This document shows positions 51,604 through 61,523 of a DNA stretch of 64,000 nucleotides, piece by piece. A model generated the notes under the pieces. It was not told where the DNA came from. It saw nothing but the letters and a program-made list of their open reading frames with translations, and made no database searches. Positions within the stretch are counted from its first letter, which is position 1; every line of letters starts with the position of its first letter. The position numbers and the translations under genes are program-made. This stretch comes from CAZRAL01 sp964598005 (GTDB taxonomy: Bacteria; Pseudomonadota; Gammaproteobacteria; Burkholderiales; Usitatibacteraceae): assembly GCA_964598005.1 (NCBI GenBank), contig CAZRAL010000008.1, forward strand, positions 6,740 to 70,739. Reading direction: 5' to 3'.

Positions 51604-51988
51604 CCTGTCTCGTAGTCTCGCTTCTCTCCTCACCCCAGTCGTTTTCTCAATCTTGGCATAAAAACGCGCATTGCCCAGTGACTGGTTCTGATTGAGTGCC
51701 TGTCGAATGTTGTCAATTGTCGCCCCATCCAAACGGCGCGCAGAATAGGGCAGAGTAGCCGTTTGTCTGTTCTTGCCCGTCTACCCCAGTGCTTGATACA
51801 GGATATGCGCGGTAAGCGGCTGTCGGTCGCGCCCAATGCATGGCCGATAGCTCGTCCATCGATAGTGTGCCGGTACGTTTGTAGGTGTGGTTGGTTGGAT
51901 GTACTACATAGTACCGTCCCAACGATATGATGAACTTGGGGACTGCTTCTGCCTTTTTGGGCATAAGGAGCAGGAGTATGTGATTGAT
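51604..51988 (-). pseudogene. REP-associated tyrosine transposase (RAYT) remnant
   Basis: Minus-strand fragments spread over shifted frames spell a RAYT: NHILLLLMPKKAEAVPKFII, SLGRYYV, NHTYKRTGTL, AYRAYPVSST, NGYSALF, then in another frame IDNIRQALNQNQSLGNARFY and GVRREAR. This order matches the middle and C-terminal parts of Y1_Tnp/RAYT proteins. The catalytic N-terminal part is missing because repeat B2 starts right at the break (52004). At least one frameshift is required, so the gene is dead. The remainder of 51555-52604 outside this and B2 has nothing I can support. Confidence 0.75.
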
Positions 51989-52003
51989 CCGCGGAGGATA
52001 ACT

Positions 52004-52503
52004 AGGGAGCCTCTGATTAAGTCCCACATGGCCGCGCGCTCGGTTTTCCGGGATGAGATGCAAGGCGCGGTGCGCAGTGAATGGTCAACCCCCTTCGCAA
52101 GCACCGCAACACAGCAGATCGCCCGCGCATTTGACAACTGCGCCAGCCTTCAGCCCACGGCAAGCCAGAGGCTTGCCGGTCCCGGCCAGCGCCAAGCCAA
52201 GCAGTTGGCTTGGCGATACCCTTGCGGCACCCCATGCGGGTTTTGACAAGAATAATCCATCTTCGGCGTGCCTTGCCACAGGCGGAGCAGGTTCCAAAGG
52301 CGCTGAAGACTCAGTGCCTTTGGATGCGACCCGAAAGGCAAGGCGATTGCCCCGGCTTCGCGGCCTGTGCTGCGCGAGGCTTTCGCTACGCCGGGGCCTC
52401 CTTGGCTTCGTATCAATGGATTCGACCTGCCATTTGTAAGACCTTGTTTATGGACTATTCTTGTCAATACGCGGCTCATGGAGGACTTAATCAGAGGTTC
52501 CCT
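52004..52503. repeat. Palindrome-ended dispersed repeat, family B copy 2
   Basis: 500 bp bounded by AGGGAGCCTCTGATTAAGTC at the left and the complement of AGGGAACCTCTGATTAAGTC at the right. The outer parts align with the 278-bp copy at 9384-9661 (shared CCACATGGCCGCGCGCTCG, GCGGGTTTTGACAA, GACTATTCTTGTCAA), with about 220 extra bases inside. No intact reading frame is present. It truncates a RAYT remnant on its left and ends about 100 bp before mshM. Confidence 0.85.
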
Positions 52504-52604
52504 AAGCATAACATTGTTAATTATTGTAAAATTTTAACGTGCGCAGCCGATGTTACACTTAACGTTCTATAACTGTAGTTTCGCTCGTGGGGTGACCGTT
52601 ATTT

Positions 52605-53651
52605 ATGGCCATGTATCTCGAACATTTCGGCTTTCAGAAAGCGCCGTTCAAAATTACACCGCACGCCGAATTTTTTTTTATTGGCGCCAATCGCGGTGAG
52701 ACGCTGGAAGCGCTGGTCTATGCCATTACCGAAGGGGAAGGCATCGTCAAGGTAACCGGGGAAGTCGGTGCCGGTAAAACCATGCTGTGCCGCGTGTTGA
52801 TGCAGCGGTTACCCGAAAATGTAGAGACGATTTATCTGGCCGTACCCAGCCTCTCACGCGACGAAATGTTTGCCGTAATCGCCGAAGATCTCGATATACA
52901 GACACAGGCTATCGGCCCGGCCCGGCTGATTCGGGCGCTTCAGGAACGTTTGATCCAGCTTCACGAACAGGGCAAGCAGGTGGTGGTGTTAATCGACGAA
53001 GCGCACGCCATGCCACTGGAAACGCTTGAGGAAATACGCCTGCTTTCCAATCTAGAAACTAGCCACCACAAGCTGATGCAAATCGTATTGTTTGGCCAGC
53101 CTGAATTGAATCAGCATTTAAGCCTGCCGCATATGCGGCAATTAAAGGAGCGCATTACCCATAGCTTCAATTTATTGCCGCTTTCCCCTCGCGATATCAA
53201 GGAATACATCAACTTCCGTTTACGTGCTGCTGGCTATAAAGGGCCTGATCTGTTTGGGCCGGCGGTACTGCATTTGCTGACCGAGTCCACAGAGGGCCTG
53301 ACCCGCCGCATCAACATTTACGCCGATAAAACCTTGCTGGCCGCCTATGCGGGTGGAACGCACACTATTACGACCGATCATGTTAGGGCGGCAATCGACG
53401 ATACGCAAATCGCCTGGCCCAAGCCAAAGCGAAACAGGCAAGCATCCAAAAAAATACTGCTGCTGGCGCTTGCCCTGCTAATGGGATTGGGGATCGGTTT
53501 TTTTGCCGCGCGAGCCTTGGATTTTTTGCAACACCCTTCTCCCATCTCGCGCGCAGAAAGGGTCAATCACTTGCTTTTCCGTACGCCCCAAACAACTTTA
53601 ATCCCAACATTATCTCGGGTCACACAAGATGATGTTTCTTGCCATGCCTGA
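52605..53651 (+). CDS. mshM: MSHA biogenesis ATPase MshM (ExeA/GspA-like)
   Basis: 348 residues. The N-terminal YLEHFGFQKAPFKITPHAEF is typical of ExeA-like proteins. AAA ATPase core with Walker A TGEVGAGKTM (51-60) and Walker B VVVLIDEAHAM (126 onward). A membrane helix at about 286-306 (LLALALLMGLGIGFFAARAL) and a short tail follow. Proposed to help assemble the outer-membrane secretin. First gene of the MSHA block; a second ATG lies two codons later. Confidence 0.9.
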   Translation: MAMYLEHFGFQKAPFKITPHAEFFFIGANRGETLEALVYAITEGEGIVKVTGEVGAGKTMLCRVLMQRLPENVETIYLAVPSLSRDEMFAVIAEDLDIQTQAIGPARLIRALQERLIQLHEQGKQVVVLIDEAHAMPLETLEEIRLLSNLETSHHKLMQIVLFGQPELNQHLSLPHMRQLKERITHSFNLLPLSPRDIKEYINFRLRAAGYKGPDLFGPAVLHLLTESTEGLTRRINIYADKTLLAAYAGGTHTITTDHVRAAIDDTQIAWPKPKRNRQASKKILLLALALLMGLGIGFFAARALDFLQHPSPISRAERVNHLLFRTPQTTLIPTLSRVTQDDVSCHA

Positions 53652-55584
53652 CGGAAATCTGATCTGGAATAATTGGCGCCCCAGTATGCTGATTGGCATC
53701 GGGTTGGTGTGTCTGACGGCGTGTGGAACGCTGCCGGTGGCCAAAGTGGACAACCATCTCAAGGCTGAAACCTGGTCGCCACCGAGTGCTTCCACAAAGC
53801 CGGCAATCCCTGCGCCCATTCGCCACCTGCCACTGCCGCCGCCCCCGCAAGCGCAGGCTGAAGAAATTCGGTACTCGATTACGGTAAACGATGTTCCCGT
53901 GCACGAATTGCTCTTCGCCATCAGCCGCGATACGCACGTCAATATCGATATTCATCCAGGTATCGAAGGGCGGGTGACGTTGAACGCAATCGATCAGTCG
54001 CTCAAACAAATTTTGACACGCATTGCCCGCCAGATCGATATGCGCTGGGAGATGGAAGGGCCGAATATCGCCGTGCGAAAGGACACGCCCTACCTCAAGA
54101 ATTACAAAATCGATTACGTCAATATGGCACGGGAAACCACCAGCACTATCTCGGTGGCCACTCAGGTCGCCAGCCCGGGCCAGGGTGCGCAAAGCGGGGG
54201 CAGCGGAGCGGGCTCCAGTGCGAGCGGGAGCACGAATGGTGCGAATAATTCAACGCTACAAGTTAAAAGTCTGGTCAAGAATAATTTTTGGGAAGACCTG
54301 GCAAAAAACATCAAGGACATTCTGATCGAAGAAGATAAGCAGGTTGTCAGAAGCATCAACAGAAATAATTCGTCCGCACGACTATTTCAGGATAGTCAAA
54401 ATCAGGTTTCGGCAGCCGGTGATGGCGCGGCGAATGCCGGACAAAGTACAGCGAAGGGGGGCGCGACAGCAGGAGCGAGTGGCAACCAGCAATTGCAGGC
54501 GCAAGGCTCGACCAATGCCCAGGTTGCTGCACAAGGCGATTCACAGCGTATCGACGTGGTGGAGGCTAACCCGGTCATCGCAAACCCCGAGTCGGGTGTG
54601 ATCAATGTACGCGCCACGTCGCGGCAACACGAAAAAATTGCGGAATTTCTGGCGCGAGTGATGGAAGCGGCGCGCCGACAGGTGCTGATCGAGGCCACGG
54701 TAGTTGAAGTTTTGCTGAGCGATAACTATCAAAGCGGGGTCGACTGGTCGGCTCTGGGGATTCAAGGGATGGGATACAGCTTTTCACAAAATTTTACCGG
54801 TGGGCGGCTGGGAGAGGGTTTGCCCGCCTTTACCATGAAGTACAGCAACCCCAATGCGGCGGCGGGCGGCAGCATTGCCAGCACACTGAAATTGCTGAAC
54901 AGCTTTGGTACGACCCGTGTCTTATCCAGCCCGAAAATCATGGCATTGAACAACCAGACTGCCATCCTCAAGGTGGTCGATAACCGGGTATATTTCACGA
55001 TCAAGGCCAATACGGTAACGTCGCAGACTGGGCCTGCCGTAACGACCTATGAAACAGTCCAAAATGTCGTGCCAGTGGGCTTTCTTATGAATGTAACGCC
55101 CCATGTGACCGACGAAAATGCCGTGGTTCTCAACATCAGGCCTACCGTATCAAGAATTCTTGGTTATGTGGACGATCCGAACCCGGATCTTGCCAGAGCC
55201 AAGGTGATCAGCCGTATTCCCGAAATCCAGACTCGCGAACTCGAATCGGTGATGAAAGTATCGAGTGGCCAGATTGCTGTATTAGGTGGCTTGATGCAGG
55301 ACAGTTTTGAATCCGGCCGGGATGGGCTACCCATTCTTTCCCGTATTCCCTTGTTGGGAGATGGTGTCAGCTATCGTAACGATACGGGCCGCAAATCGGA
55401 GCTTGTGGTATTTATCCGGCCCCTTGTGTTGCGGGAAGCCAACGTCAATACGGACCTGGCGGAATATAAAAAGTATTTACCCGATGCACAGTTTTTCCGT
55501 GACCCCAGCCCCTCTTTCGATCCACAGACGGGCAGGCTGAATGAGCAAGCTCCACTCGCGGAACCGCTTACAGGAAAACCCTGA
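53644..55584 (+). CDS. mshL: MSHA pilus secretin MshL
   Basis: About 646 residues. Lipoprotein signal with lipobox LTAC in LIGIGLVCLTACG. A short N-terminal STN-like domain (VNDVPVHELLFAISRDT), a Gly/Ser/Ala-rich linker (about 175-310), then the secretin core: RRQVLIEATVVEVLLSD, TRVLSSPKIMALNNQTAILK, VPVGFLMNVTPHV and SSGQIAVLGGLMQ. Forms the outer-membrane channel for the pilus. ATG 53644 overlaps the mshM stop by 8 bp; ATG 53629 or 53686 are alternatives. Confidence 0.92.
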   Translation: MPDGNLIWNNWRPSMLIGIGLVCLTACGTLPVAKVDNHLKAETWSPPSASTKPAIPAPIRHLPLPPPPQAQAEEIRYSITVNDVPVHELLFAISRDTHVNIDIHPGIEGRVTLNAIDQSLKQILTRIARQIDMRWEMEGPNIAVRKDTPYLKNYKIDYVNMARETTSTISVATQVASPGQGAQSGGSGAGSSASGSTNGANNSTLQVKSLVKNNFWEDLAKNIKDILIEEDKQVVRSINRNNSSARLFQDSQNQVSAAGDGAANAGQSTAKGGATAGASGNQQLQAQGSTNAQVAAQGDSQRIDVVEANPVIANPESGVINVRATSRQHEKIAEFLARVMEAARRQVLIEATVVEVLLSDNYQSGVDWSALGIQGMGYSFSQNFTGGRLGEGLPAFTMKYSNPNAAAGGSIASTLKLLNSFGTTRVLSSPKIMALNNQTAILKVVDNRVYFTIKANTVTSQTGPAVTTYETVQNVVPVGFLMNVTPHVTDENAVVLNIRPTVSRILGYVDDPNPDLARAKVISRIPEIQTRELESVMKVSSGQIAVLGGLMQDSFESGRDGLPILSRIPLLGDGVSYRNDTGRKSELVVFIRPLVLREANVNTDLAEYKKYLPDAQFFRDPSPSFDPQTGRLNEQAPLAEPLTGKP

Positions 55585-56909
55585 TGAGCCTGTTGCTCGA
55601 TGCGCTGAAACGTGCTGAACAGGCGCAGCTTGCCAAACAGGTTCAGCCTCTGTCTCGTGCAAGTGAGCCTGACGCCCTGTCCGGTCAGCCCGGCAGTGTC
55701 CCCAATACCCTACTCCATACCGTACCCAAAGAAAGCGATGCCATTTCGCTGGAGCTGGTACCCACGGAGTCGACATACAAACCCGTTGCGACAGGGTCAC
55801 AAATAGCAACATCGACGATACCGGCAAAACCTGCCGAAAAAGACGATCGTGCCCAGCGCGAAGCGGCGCTCAATATGTTTACCGCCAAACAAGCAGCAGT
55901 TTCAAAACGAAGCAGTCTTGCTATATCTGCGGGAATAGGCGCCACTATCGTGATGGGCGTAGCTATAGGCGGATGGTATTTGTGGAGCACCTTCAATCGG
56001 GCTAATCCGTCTTCACCCTCTCTCGGCGCCGCCTCATCCCCCACCTCATCCACCACAACAGCGGTTCCCGGTGCAGCCTTGCCTTCCCAAACGGTCGTGC
56101 TGCCGCCAGCACGGCCGGACACCGGCCAACCTGGAAATCGCGCCGACCCGCCGATGGAGGTCCAGGGCATACCCACTTCACCGCCGCCGATGCTGGCCGA
56201 TCCCTCTCCGCCGCCTGGTTTACGCGATAAGCCGCTGCCCTCGCGTGATGCGGCAATTAAAACGGTTGTAGCCCCCCTCGCCACACGCGAACCTGCAATT
56301 GCACTCAAACCGGTTACGGGTGTTCCTCGTGCCACGGCCAATCTATCGCAAGCCTATGCAGCCCTTAAAGAGGGAGATTATCTTCTTGCCCAGCAGCACT
56401 ATATGCAAATTCTGCGTAACGATTCCCTGAATCTGGATGCCTGTCTTGGCCTTGCGGTCGCGGCCGAACGAAGCGGAAATTCCGCCGAGGCGCTGCGCCA
56501 TTACCGGCGGGTGCTGGAAATCGATCCGCGTAATGCCAATGCACTCGCTGGTCTGCTCATTATCGGCGGTGCAGACCAACCGGAGACGATCGAGACCGAG
56601 CTCAAGGCGCTGCTCATTAAAAATCCGCAATCGAGTGCGCTCCAGTTTTCTCTCGGAAATTTTTACGCCGCGAATGCAAGGTGGACAGAGGCGCAGCAGG
56701 CTTATTTCGAAGCTTTTCGCCTCGAACCCGGCAACACCGACTATCTGCACAATCTGGCGGTCAGCCTGGATCAACTCAACCAACCACGCCTCGCGCTGGA
56801 GTATTACCGCAAGGCACAGCAAGCCTTTTCGCGGGCGGCAAATCCGCCGTTCGACCTTGAACCCATCGCGCAACGCATCGCTGTATTGCAGCAGGGCCTG
56901 CGCGATTGA
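55584..56909 (+). CDS. mshN: TPR protein of the MSHA system, MshN-like
   Basis: 441 residues. Starts SLLLDALKRAEQAQLAKQ, then a membrane helix at about 110-130 (LAISAGIGATIVMGVAIGG), a Pro/Ser-rich linker, and TPR repeats from about 250 (LKEGDYLLAQQHYMQILRND, LRHYRRVLEIDPRNANALAG, AQQAYFEAFRLEPGNTDYLH). Start overlaps the mshL stop by 1 bp. MshN-type proteins sit between secretin and ATPase genes in MSHA loci; the assignment is from layout and context. Confidence 0.82.
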   Translation: MSLLLDALKRAEQAQLAKQVQPLSRASEPDALSGQPGSVPNTLLHTVPKESDAISLELVPTESTYKPVATGSQIATSTIPAKPAEKDDRAQREAALNMFTAKQAAVSKRSSLAISAGIGATIVMGVAIGGWYLWSTFNRANPSSPSLGAASSPTSSTTTAVPGAALPSQTVVLPPARPDTGQPGNRADPPMEVQGIPTSPPPMLADPSPPPGLRDKPLPSRDAAIKTVVAPLATREPAIALKPVTGVPRATANLSQAYAALKEGDYLLAQQHYMQILRNDSLNLDACLGLAVAAERSGNSAEALRHYRRVLEIDPRNANALAGLLIIGGADQPETIETELKALLIKNPQSSALQFSLGNFYAANARWTEAQQAYFEAFRLEPGNTDYLHNLAVSLDQLNQPRLALEYYRKAQQAFSRAANPPFDLEPIAQRIAVLQQGLRD

Positions 56910-56937
56910 TAAACGCCACGATCCGGCGCTGTTTTCG

Positions 56938-58647
56938 ATGAATACGCAAACACCGGTTTCGCAATTGCCGCTGGGCCAAACCCTGTTGGGCAAAGGCATT
57001 ATTTCGGAAGACCAGCTCAGTATCGCGCTAACCGAACAAAAGCGGCTGAATACATCGCTCGGAAAAATTCTGGTGCAACTCGGTTTTGTTACCGAGGCGA
57101 CACTACACGATACGTTGTCGGAAACGCTGGGCCAGGTTTCCATTGAACTGTCGAATACCGTGATCGATCCCGAAGCGCTGGCCATGGTGCCGAAGGAAGT
57201 GGCGCGGCGCTATCACGTGCTGCCGGTCGATTACGATCAGGCTTCAAAAAAATTATTGCTGGCAGTGGCCAATCCGGCCAACGTGGTCGCCAGCGATCAG
57301 ATTCGTGCCCTGATCAGCGAAGATATTCTCATCGAGCAGGTGCTGGCGCGCGAATCCGATATTACGGTCGGCATCGAGCAGCATTACGGGTTCGAGCTGT
57401 CGATCGACGGCATACTCAACGAGATCGAGACCGGCGAGATCGATTATCAAAGTCTGGCGGTCGATTTCGATGAATATAGCCAGCCCGTTGTACGTCTGAT
57501 CGATGCGCTGCTGGCCGATGCGGTGAAACGCAGCGCCTCGGATATTCATTTCGAACCCGAGCAGGGGTTTTTGCGTATCCGTTATCGCATCGACGGCGTG
57601 TTACGGCAGATTCGCTCGCTGCATAAAAATTACTGGGCGGCAATGGTGGTGCGGCTGAAGATCATCAGTGGCATGAATATCGCCGAAACACGCGCGCCGC
57701 AGGATGGCCGTATTTCACTGCGACTGTCGGGCCGACAGGTCGATTTTCGCGTTTCCGTACAACCGACATCGCACGGCGAAAATATTGTGTTGCGCATACT
57801 CGACCGGCAAAAAGGCATTGTTCCGCTGGATGGATTGGGGTTACGCGAAGGCGAACTGAAGACCCTGCATCTGATGATGGCCCGACCGGAAGGCATTATT
57901 CTCGTTACGGGGCCAACGGGTTCGGGCAAGACCACCACGCTTTATTCGATTCTGAATCATCTCAATACCGAAGGCGTCAACATCATGACGCTGGAGGACC
58001 CGGTCGAATACCCGATGGCGATGATTCGCCAGACCTCTGTCAACGAAGGGGCCAAGCTGGATTTTGCCAGCGGTATCCGGTCGATGATGCGGCAGGATCC
58101 GGACATTGTGCTGGTCGGGGAAATTCGCGATCAGGAGACCGCCGAAATGGCGTTTCGCGCCGCCATGACGGGCCACCAGGTGTACGCCACACTGCATACC
58201 AATTCCGCCATTGGCGCCATTCCGCGCTTGCAGGATTTGGGCGTGCTGCCGGACATCATGGCCGGCAACATCATCGGCGTTATCGCGCAGCGCCTGGTAC
58301 GCATACTTTGTACGCATTGCAAGGAGGCTGTGGTACCCGATGCGGGCAGCCGCCAGTTACTGGGTGTGGCGGAGCACTGGCGCGGACAAATCTACCGCCC
58401 CGTTGGCTGTAGTCAATGCGACAAGCAGGGCTACAAAGGCCGGCTGGCGCTTATGGAGCTGTTCAAAATGAATACGCAAATCGACGAACTGATCGTACAC
58501 CGGGCCACCGGGCGTGAAATCCGCGAGGCCGCGCGCGAAACCGGTTTTCGTACGCTGGCGGAAGATGGTGCGGCACGCGTGCTGGCCGGGCAGACCAGCC
58601 TCGAGGAAATTTCCCGCGTGGTGGATTTGACGGAACGTGTGGTTTAG
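56938..58647 (+). CDS. mshE: MSHA pilus assembly ATPase MshE (GspE/PilB family)
   Basis: 569 residues. N-terminal MshEN domain (about 10-150, with LGQTLLGKGIISEDQLSIAL and a second LGKILVQLGFVTEATL repeat), which in MshE binds cyclic di-GMP. ATPase core: Walker A GPTGSGKTT (325-333), Walker B IVLVGEIRD (390-398), and a zinc site C458, C461, C491, C494. Powers pilus extension. I start at the ATG at 56938, not the longer frame overlapping mshN. Confidence 0.95.
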   Translation: MNTQTPVSQLPLGQTLLGKGIISEDQLSIALTEQKRLNTSLGKILVQLGFVTEATLHDTLSETLGQVSIELSNTVIDPEALAMVPKEVARRYHVLPVDYDQASKKLLLAVANPANVVASDQIRALISEDILIEQVLARESDITVGIEQHYGFELSIDGILNEIETGEIDYQSLAVDFDEYSQPVVRLIDALLADAVKRSASDIHFEPEQGFLRIRYRIDGVLRQIRSLHKNYWAAMVVRLKIISGMNIAETRAPQDGRISLRLSGRQVDFRVSVQPTSHGENIVLRILDRQKGIVPLDGLGLREGELKTLHLMMARPEGIILVTGPTGSGKTTTLYSILNHLNTEGVNIMTLEDPVEYPMAMIRQTSVNEGAKLDFASGIRSMMRQDPDIVLVGEIRDQETAEMAFRAAMTGHQVYATLHTNSAIGAIPRLQDLGVLPDIMAGNIIGVIAQRLVRILCTHCKEAVVPDAGSRQLLGVAEHWRGQIYRPVGCSQCDKQGYKGRLALMELFKMNTQIDELIVHRATGREIREAARETGFRTLAEDGAARVLAGQTSLEEISRVVDLTERVV

Positions 58648-58670
58648 GGTCGATAAGGAAGAATACACGC

Positions 58671-59873
58671 ATGGCTTCTTTCGCATACCGGGCTGTCGAT
58701 GCAAGCGGCCGCATGATGTCGGGCTCGCTGGATGCCACCAATGCCGTCGATCTGGAGTTACGCCTGAAGCGCATCGGCCTCGATCTGGTGACCTGCGAAT
58801 CCGCGCGAAAATCGATATTGAAACGCAAACGCAAGGTTACCCGCAAAGAGTTGATTACATTTTGTTTCCATCTGGATCAGCTGCTGCGGGCCGGGGTGCC
58901 GATCGTGGAAGCACTGACCGATTTGCGCGACTCGGTAGAGTCGGTTTTTTTCCGGCAGATTGTGGCCAGTTTGCTGGAGGATATCGAAGGCGGACTGAAA
59001 CTTTCCGAGGCCATGTCCAACCATCCCCGGGCATTCGATAACGTATTTGTGGCACTGGTGCGGGCCGGCGAAGAAGCAGGCCAGCTCCCGGCCGTATTGA
59101 CGAATCTCACGGACAATCTCAAATGGCAGGACGAGCTGGCGGCGCAGGTCAAAAAAGCCATGCTGTACCCGCTGTTTACTGGCACTGTCATCCTCGGCGT
59201 CCTGTTCGTCCTGATGATATTTCTCGTTCCGCAGTTGGCCGTTGCATTAAAAGCATTAAGCCCGGAACTGCCGTTGCCAACCCGGATTCTGATCGGGATT
59301 TCGGCCTATATGAAACGGTATTGGTATCTGGTGCTGGGTATCCCGATTGGCGCCATAAGTTTACTGCTGCTGTTCTCCCGAACCAACGAAAGGGCGCGAT
59401 ACCAGGCCGATAGCCTGATACTGAAACTGCCTTTTCTGGGCAATCTTTTTACCAAAATCATTCTGGCGCGTTTTTCCACATTTTTTGCATTGATGTATCA
59501 ATCCGGAATCAGCGTTTTGCATTGCATCCATATTTCCGAAAAGATCGTCGGCAATCGCGTGATCGAAGAAGGGCTGCAGCGCGTGGGCCGCGATATCAAC
59601 GACGGTGCGGGCATCACGCAGGCTTTTCAGGGTGTTCGTCTTTTTCCACCGCTGGTGTTGCGTATGCTGAATGTGGGCGAATCGACCGGCGCACTCGACG
59701 CGGCCCTGCTCAACGTAAGCTATTTTTACAATCGCGATGTCAAGGAGACGATGGGCCGCTTGCAGGAAATGATCCAGCCGTTTCTGACCATTGTGCTGGG
59801 GGGCCTGCTGATCGCCATTCTCGCCACCGTATTCAGCCCGATTTACGACGTTATCGGCAAGATCAAGATTTGA
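58671..59873 (+). CDS. mshG: MSHA pilus inner-membrane platform protein MshG (GspF/PilC family)
   Basis: 400 residues with two T2SF domains and three helices. FCFHLDQLLRAGVPIVEALT and the second-half FSTFFALMYQSGISVLHCIH are the paired repeats; LLNVSYFYNRDVKETMGRLQ and the C-terminal helix complete the fold. Couples MshE to the pilus. 23 bp after mshE. Confidence 0.95.
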   Translation: MASFAYRAVDASGRMMSGSLDATNAVDLELRLKRIGLDLVTCESARKSILKRKRKVTRKELITFCFHLDQLLRAGVPIVEALTDLRDSVESVFFRQIVASLLEDIEGGLKLSEAMSNHPRAFDNVFVALVRAGEEAGQLPAVLTNLTDNLKWQDELAAQVKKAMLYPLFTGTVILGVLFVLMIFLVPQLAVALKALSPELPLPTRILIGISAYMKRYWYLVLGIPIGAISLLLLFSRTNERARYQADSLILKLPFLGNLFTKIILARFSTFFALMYQSGISVLHCIHISEKIVGNRVIEEGLQRVGRDINDGAGITQAFQGVRLFPPLVLRMLNVGESTGALDAALLNVSYFYNRDVKETMGRLQEMIQPFLTIVLGGLLIAILATVFSPIYDVIGKIKI

Positions 59874-59882
59874 TCGCATGCC

Positions 59883-61523
59883 ATGGCGAAACATTTTCTT
59901 TATCTGACCAACGACAAGCTGATCTGCCATGTCTGGCAGCGGGGCACGCTCGTCAGCCGGGAAAAATTCGCGGTTACCGAGGCGGATGGCGAGGCATTCC
60001 AGCGCCATCTCGCCCGGTATGGCAAGTTGCCCACATACCTGATTGTCGATCTCGTTGAAGAAGACTTTCGTATCGATACCATTCCCGCCTTACGGGGGCC
60101 GGATCAGCAAGCCATTTTGTCACGCAAACTGGCCCAGCTTTACCGCAATACGCCATATCGGCATGCCATGGTTCAGGAACGGGAGCGGGAAGGGCGGCGC
60201 GATATGCGTGTTCTTTACCACGCCGTGACCAATCCGGATTTGCTCAAGCCCTGGCTGGCAGCATTGGAGCAGGCCCGGGTACCGCTTGAATGCGTAAGCT
60301 CATCGCCGGTGCTGGCGGGGCGTCTGCTCAAGCGCCTGGGGGTGTTTTTCAAGAACACGTTATTGGTCTCCATCGTTCCTGACCTGGGCTTGCGGCAGAC
60401 TTACTTCCAAAACAAAAAAATAAAATTCAGCCGCCTCACTTCGCTAACCGGTTCCGATGCGGGTGCGATGGGTGCGCAGATCGTGGCTGAAACAAGCCGC
60501 ACCTGGCAGTATCTCGAAAGTCTGCGCAATTTGAATATAGACGGGCCACTGGAAGTCTGCCTGCTGGTGCATGCACGTGATCGCCAGTCTCTTGCCGATG
60601 CCGTACGTAATTTTCCATTAATACAGTATCGCTTTCTCGATATAGAAGAAGTGGCGGGCCGCGTCGGTTTGCGGCCCGCGCCAATCGATTCGCATGCGGA
60701 AGCGATTTTTGTGCATCTTTTTGCACAGGCCCGTATTGGCAACCACTTCGCCGCCCCGGCATTGCGCCGTTATGCCACTTATCGCCGGATGCGCATGGGG
60801 CTTTATTCGGCCACAACCATGACCCTCGCGACGGGGGTGGCGATTGCGGGCTTCAATCTCTATGAAGCGAACCTGATTACCCGCGCCATCGAGCGGCGTA
60901 ATGCGGAAATGGGCGTGCTGGAAAAGCAGTATCAAGGCGTTTCGAATAGCGTAAAAAGCCAGATGCTGAGTTCCGATACCGTCCGCGATACGGCGCTGTT
61001 TTTTGCCAACTACATGCATCCTCAGCCTGCCCCGGGGCCTATGCTGCGGGAACTCTCGCAGGCTTTTGCCGGGATTCCCCAAATCAGGCTGCAACAGATT
61101 GTCTGGACAACGGGAAACGACCCGCTGGCCATGCCAAAATGGAGCGCCACGCCTTTACGCTTTGCTCCTGCCGTTCAATCCGAAGTTCAGGCCAATGCGA
61201 CAACCGCAAAAAACGGCATCAATGCACCTGCTGCCAGCACCAGCGATCCCAATGCGCCGTATGCCGGTAACAAATACCACATTGCATTGATCGAGGGCAC
61301 CATTACACCCTTCGATGGCGATTTTCGCCGGGCGCTGGAAACGGTGAATCGCCTGGTCGATCGCATCAACTTGCGCGAGCGCATGCATGCGGCTGTCGTT
61401 TCGCTGCCTCTCGATACCAAACCCGAGGCACTCATCCGCGTTGCCGATAAAGCGGAGACGGCAGGCAGGGCCGAAGCCGGGTTTGTATTACGTGTCCAAT
61501 ACAACATCAGTACTCCTGAATAA
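59883..61523 (+). CDS. MshI-like (PilM/PilN-type) pilus biogenesis protein
   Basis: 546 residues. The first 300 residues look like a degenerate actin-like PilM domain (FLYLTNDKLICHVWQRG at the start). A membrane helix follows at about 310-332 (SATTMTLATGVAIAGFNLYE), then a coiled region and a PilN-like periplasmic domain. No clear nucleotide motifs. Position after mshG and before two PilO/PilP-like genes supports MshI. It overlaps the next gene by 1 bp. Confidence 0.72.
   Translation: MAKHFLYLTNDKLICHVWQRGTLVSREKFAVTEADGEAFQRHLARYGKLPTYLIVDLVEEDFRIDTIPALRGPDQQAILSRKLAQLYRNTPYRHAMVQEREREGRRDMRVLYHAVTNPDLLKPWLAALEQARVPLECVSSSPVLAGRLLKRLGVFFKNTLLVSIVPDLGLRQTYFQNKKIKFSRLTSLTGSDAGAMGAQIVAETSRTWQYLESLRNLNIDGPLEVCLLVHARDRQSLADAVRNFPLIQYRFLDIEEVAGRVGLRPAPIDSHAEAIFVHLFAQARIGNHFAAPALRRYATYRRMRMGLYSATTMTLATGVAIAGFNLYEANLITRAIERRNAEMGVLEKQYQGVSNSVKSQMLSSDTVRDTALFFANYMHPQPAPGPMLRELSQAFAGIPQIRLQQIVWTTGNDPLAMPKWSATPLRFAPAVQSEVQANATTAKNGINAPAASTSDPNAPYAGNKYHIALIEGTITPFDGDFRRALETVNRLVDRINLRERMHAAVVSLPLDTKPEALIRVADKAETAGRAEAGFVLRVQYNISTPE

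Noticed and set aside
52053..52439. 128-codon frame inside the 500-bp family B element
   Set aside because: Composition follows the palindromes, several overlapping frames are equally long, and there is no family similarity.
56437..56937. Long in-frame extension upstream of mshE
   Set aside because: It overlaps the TPR gene in another frame; the ATG at 56938 gives the normal MshE N-terminus.
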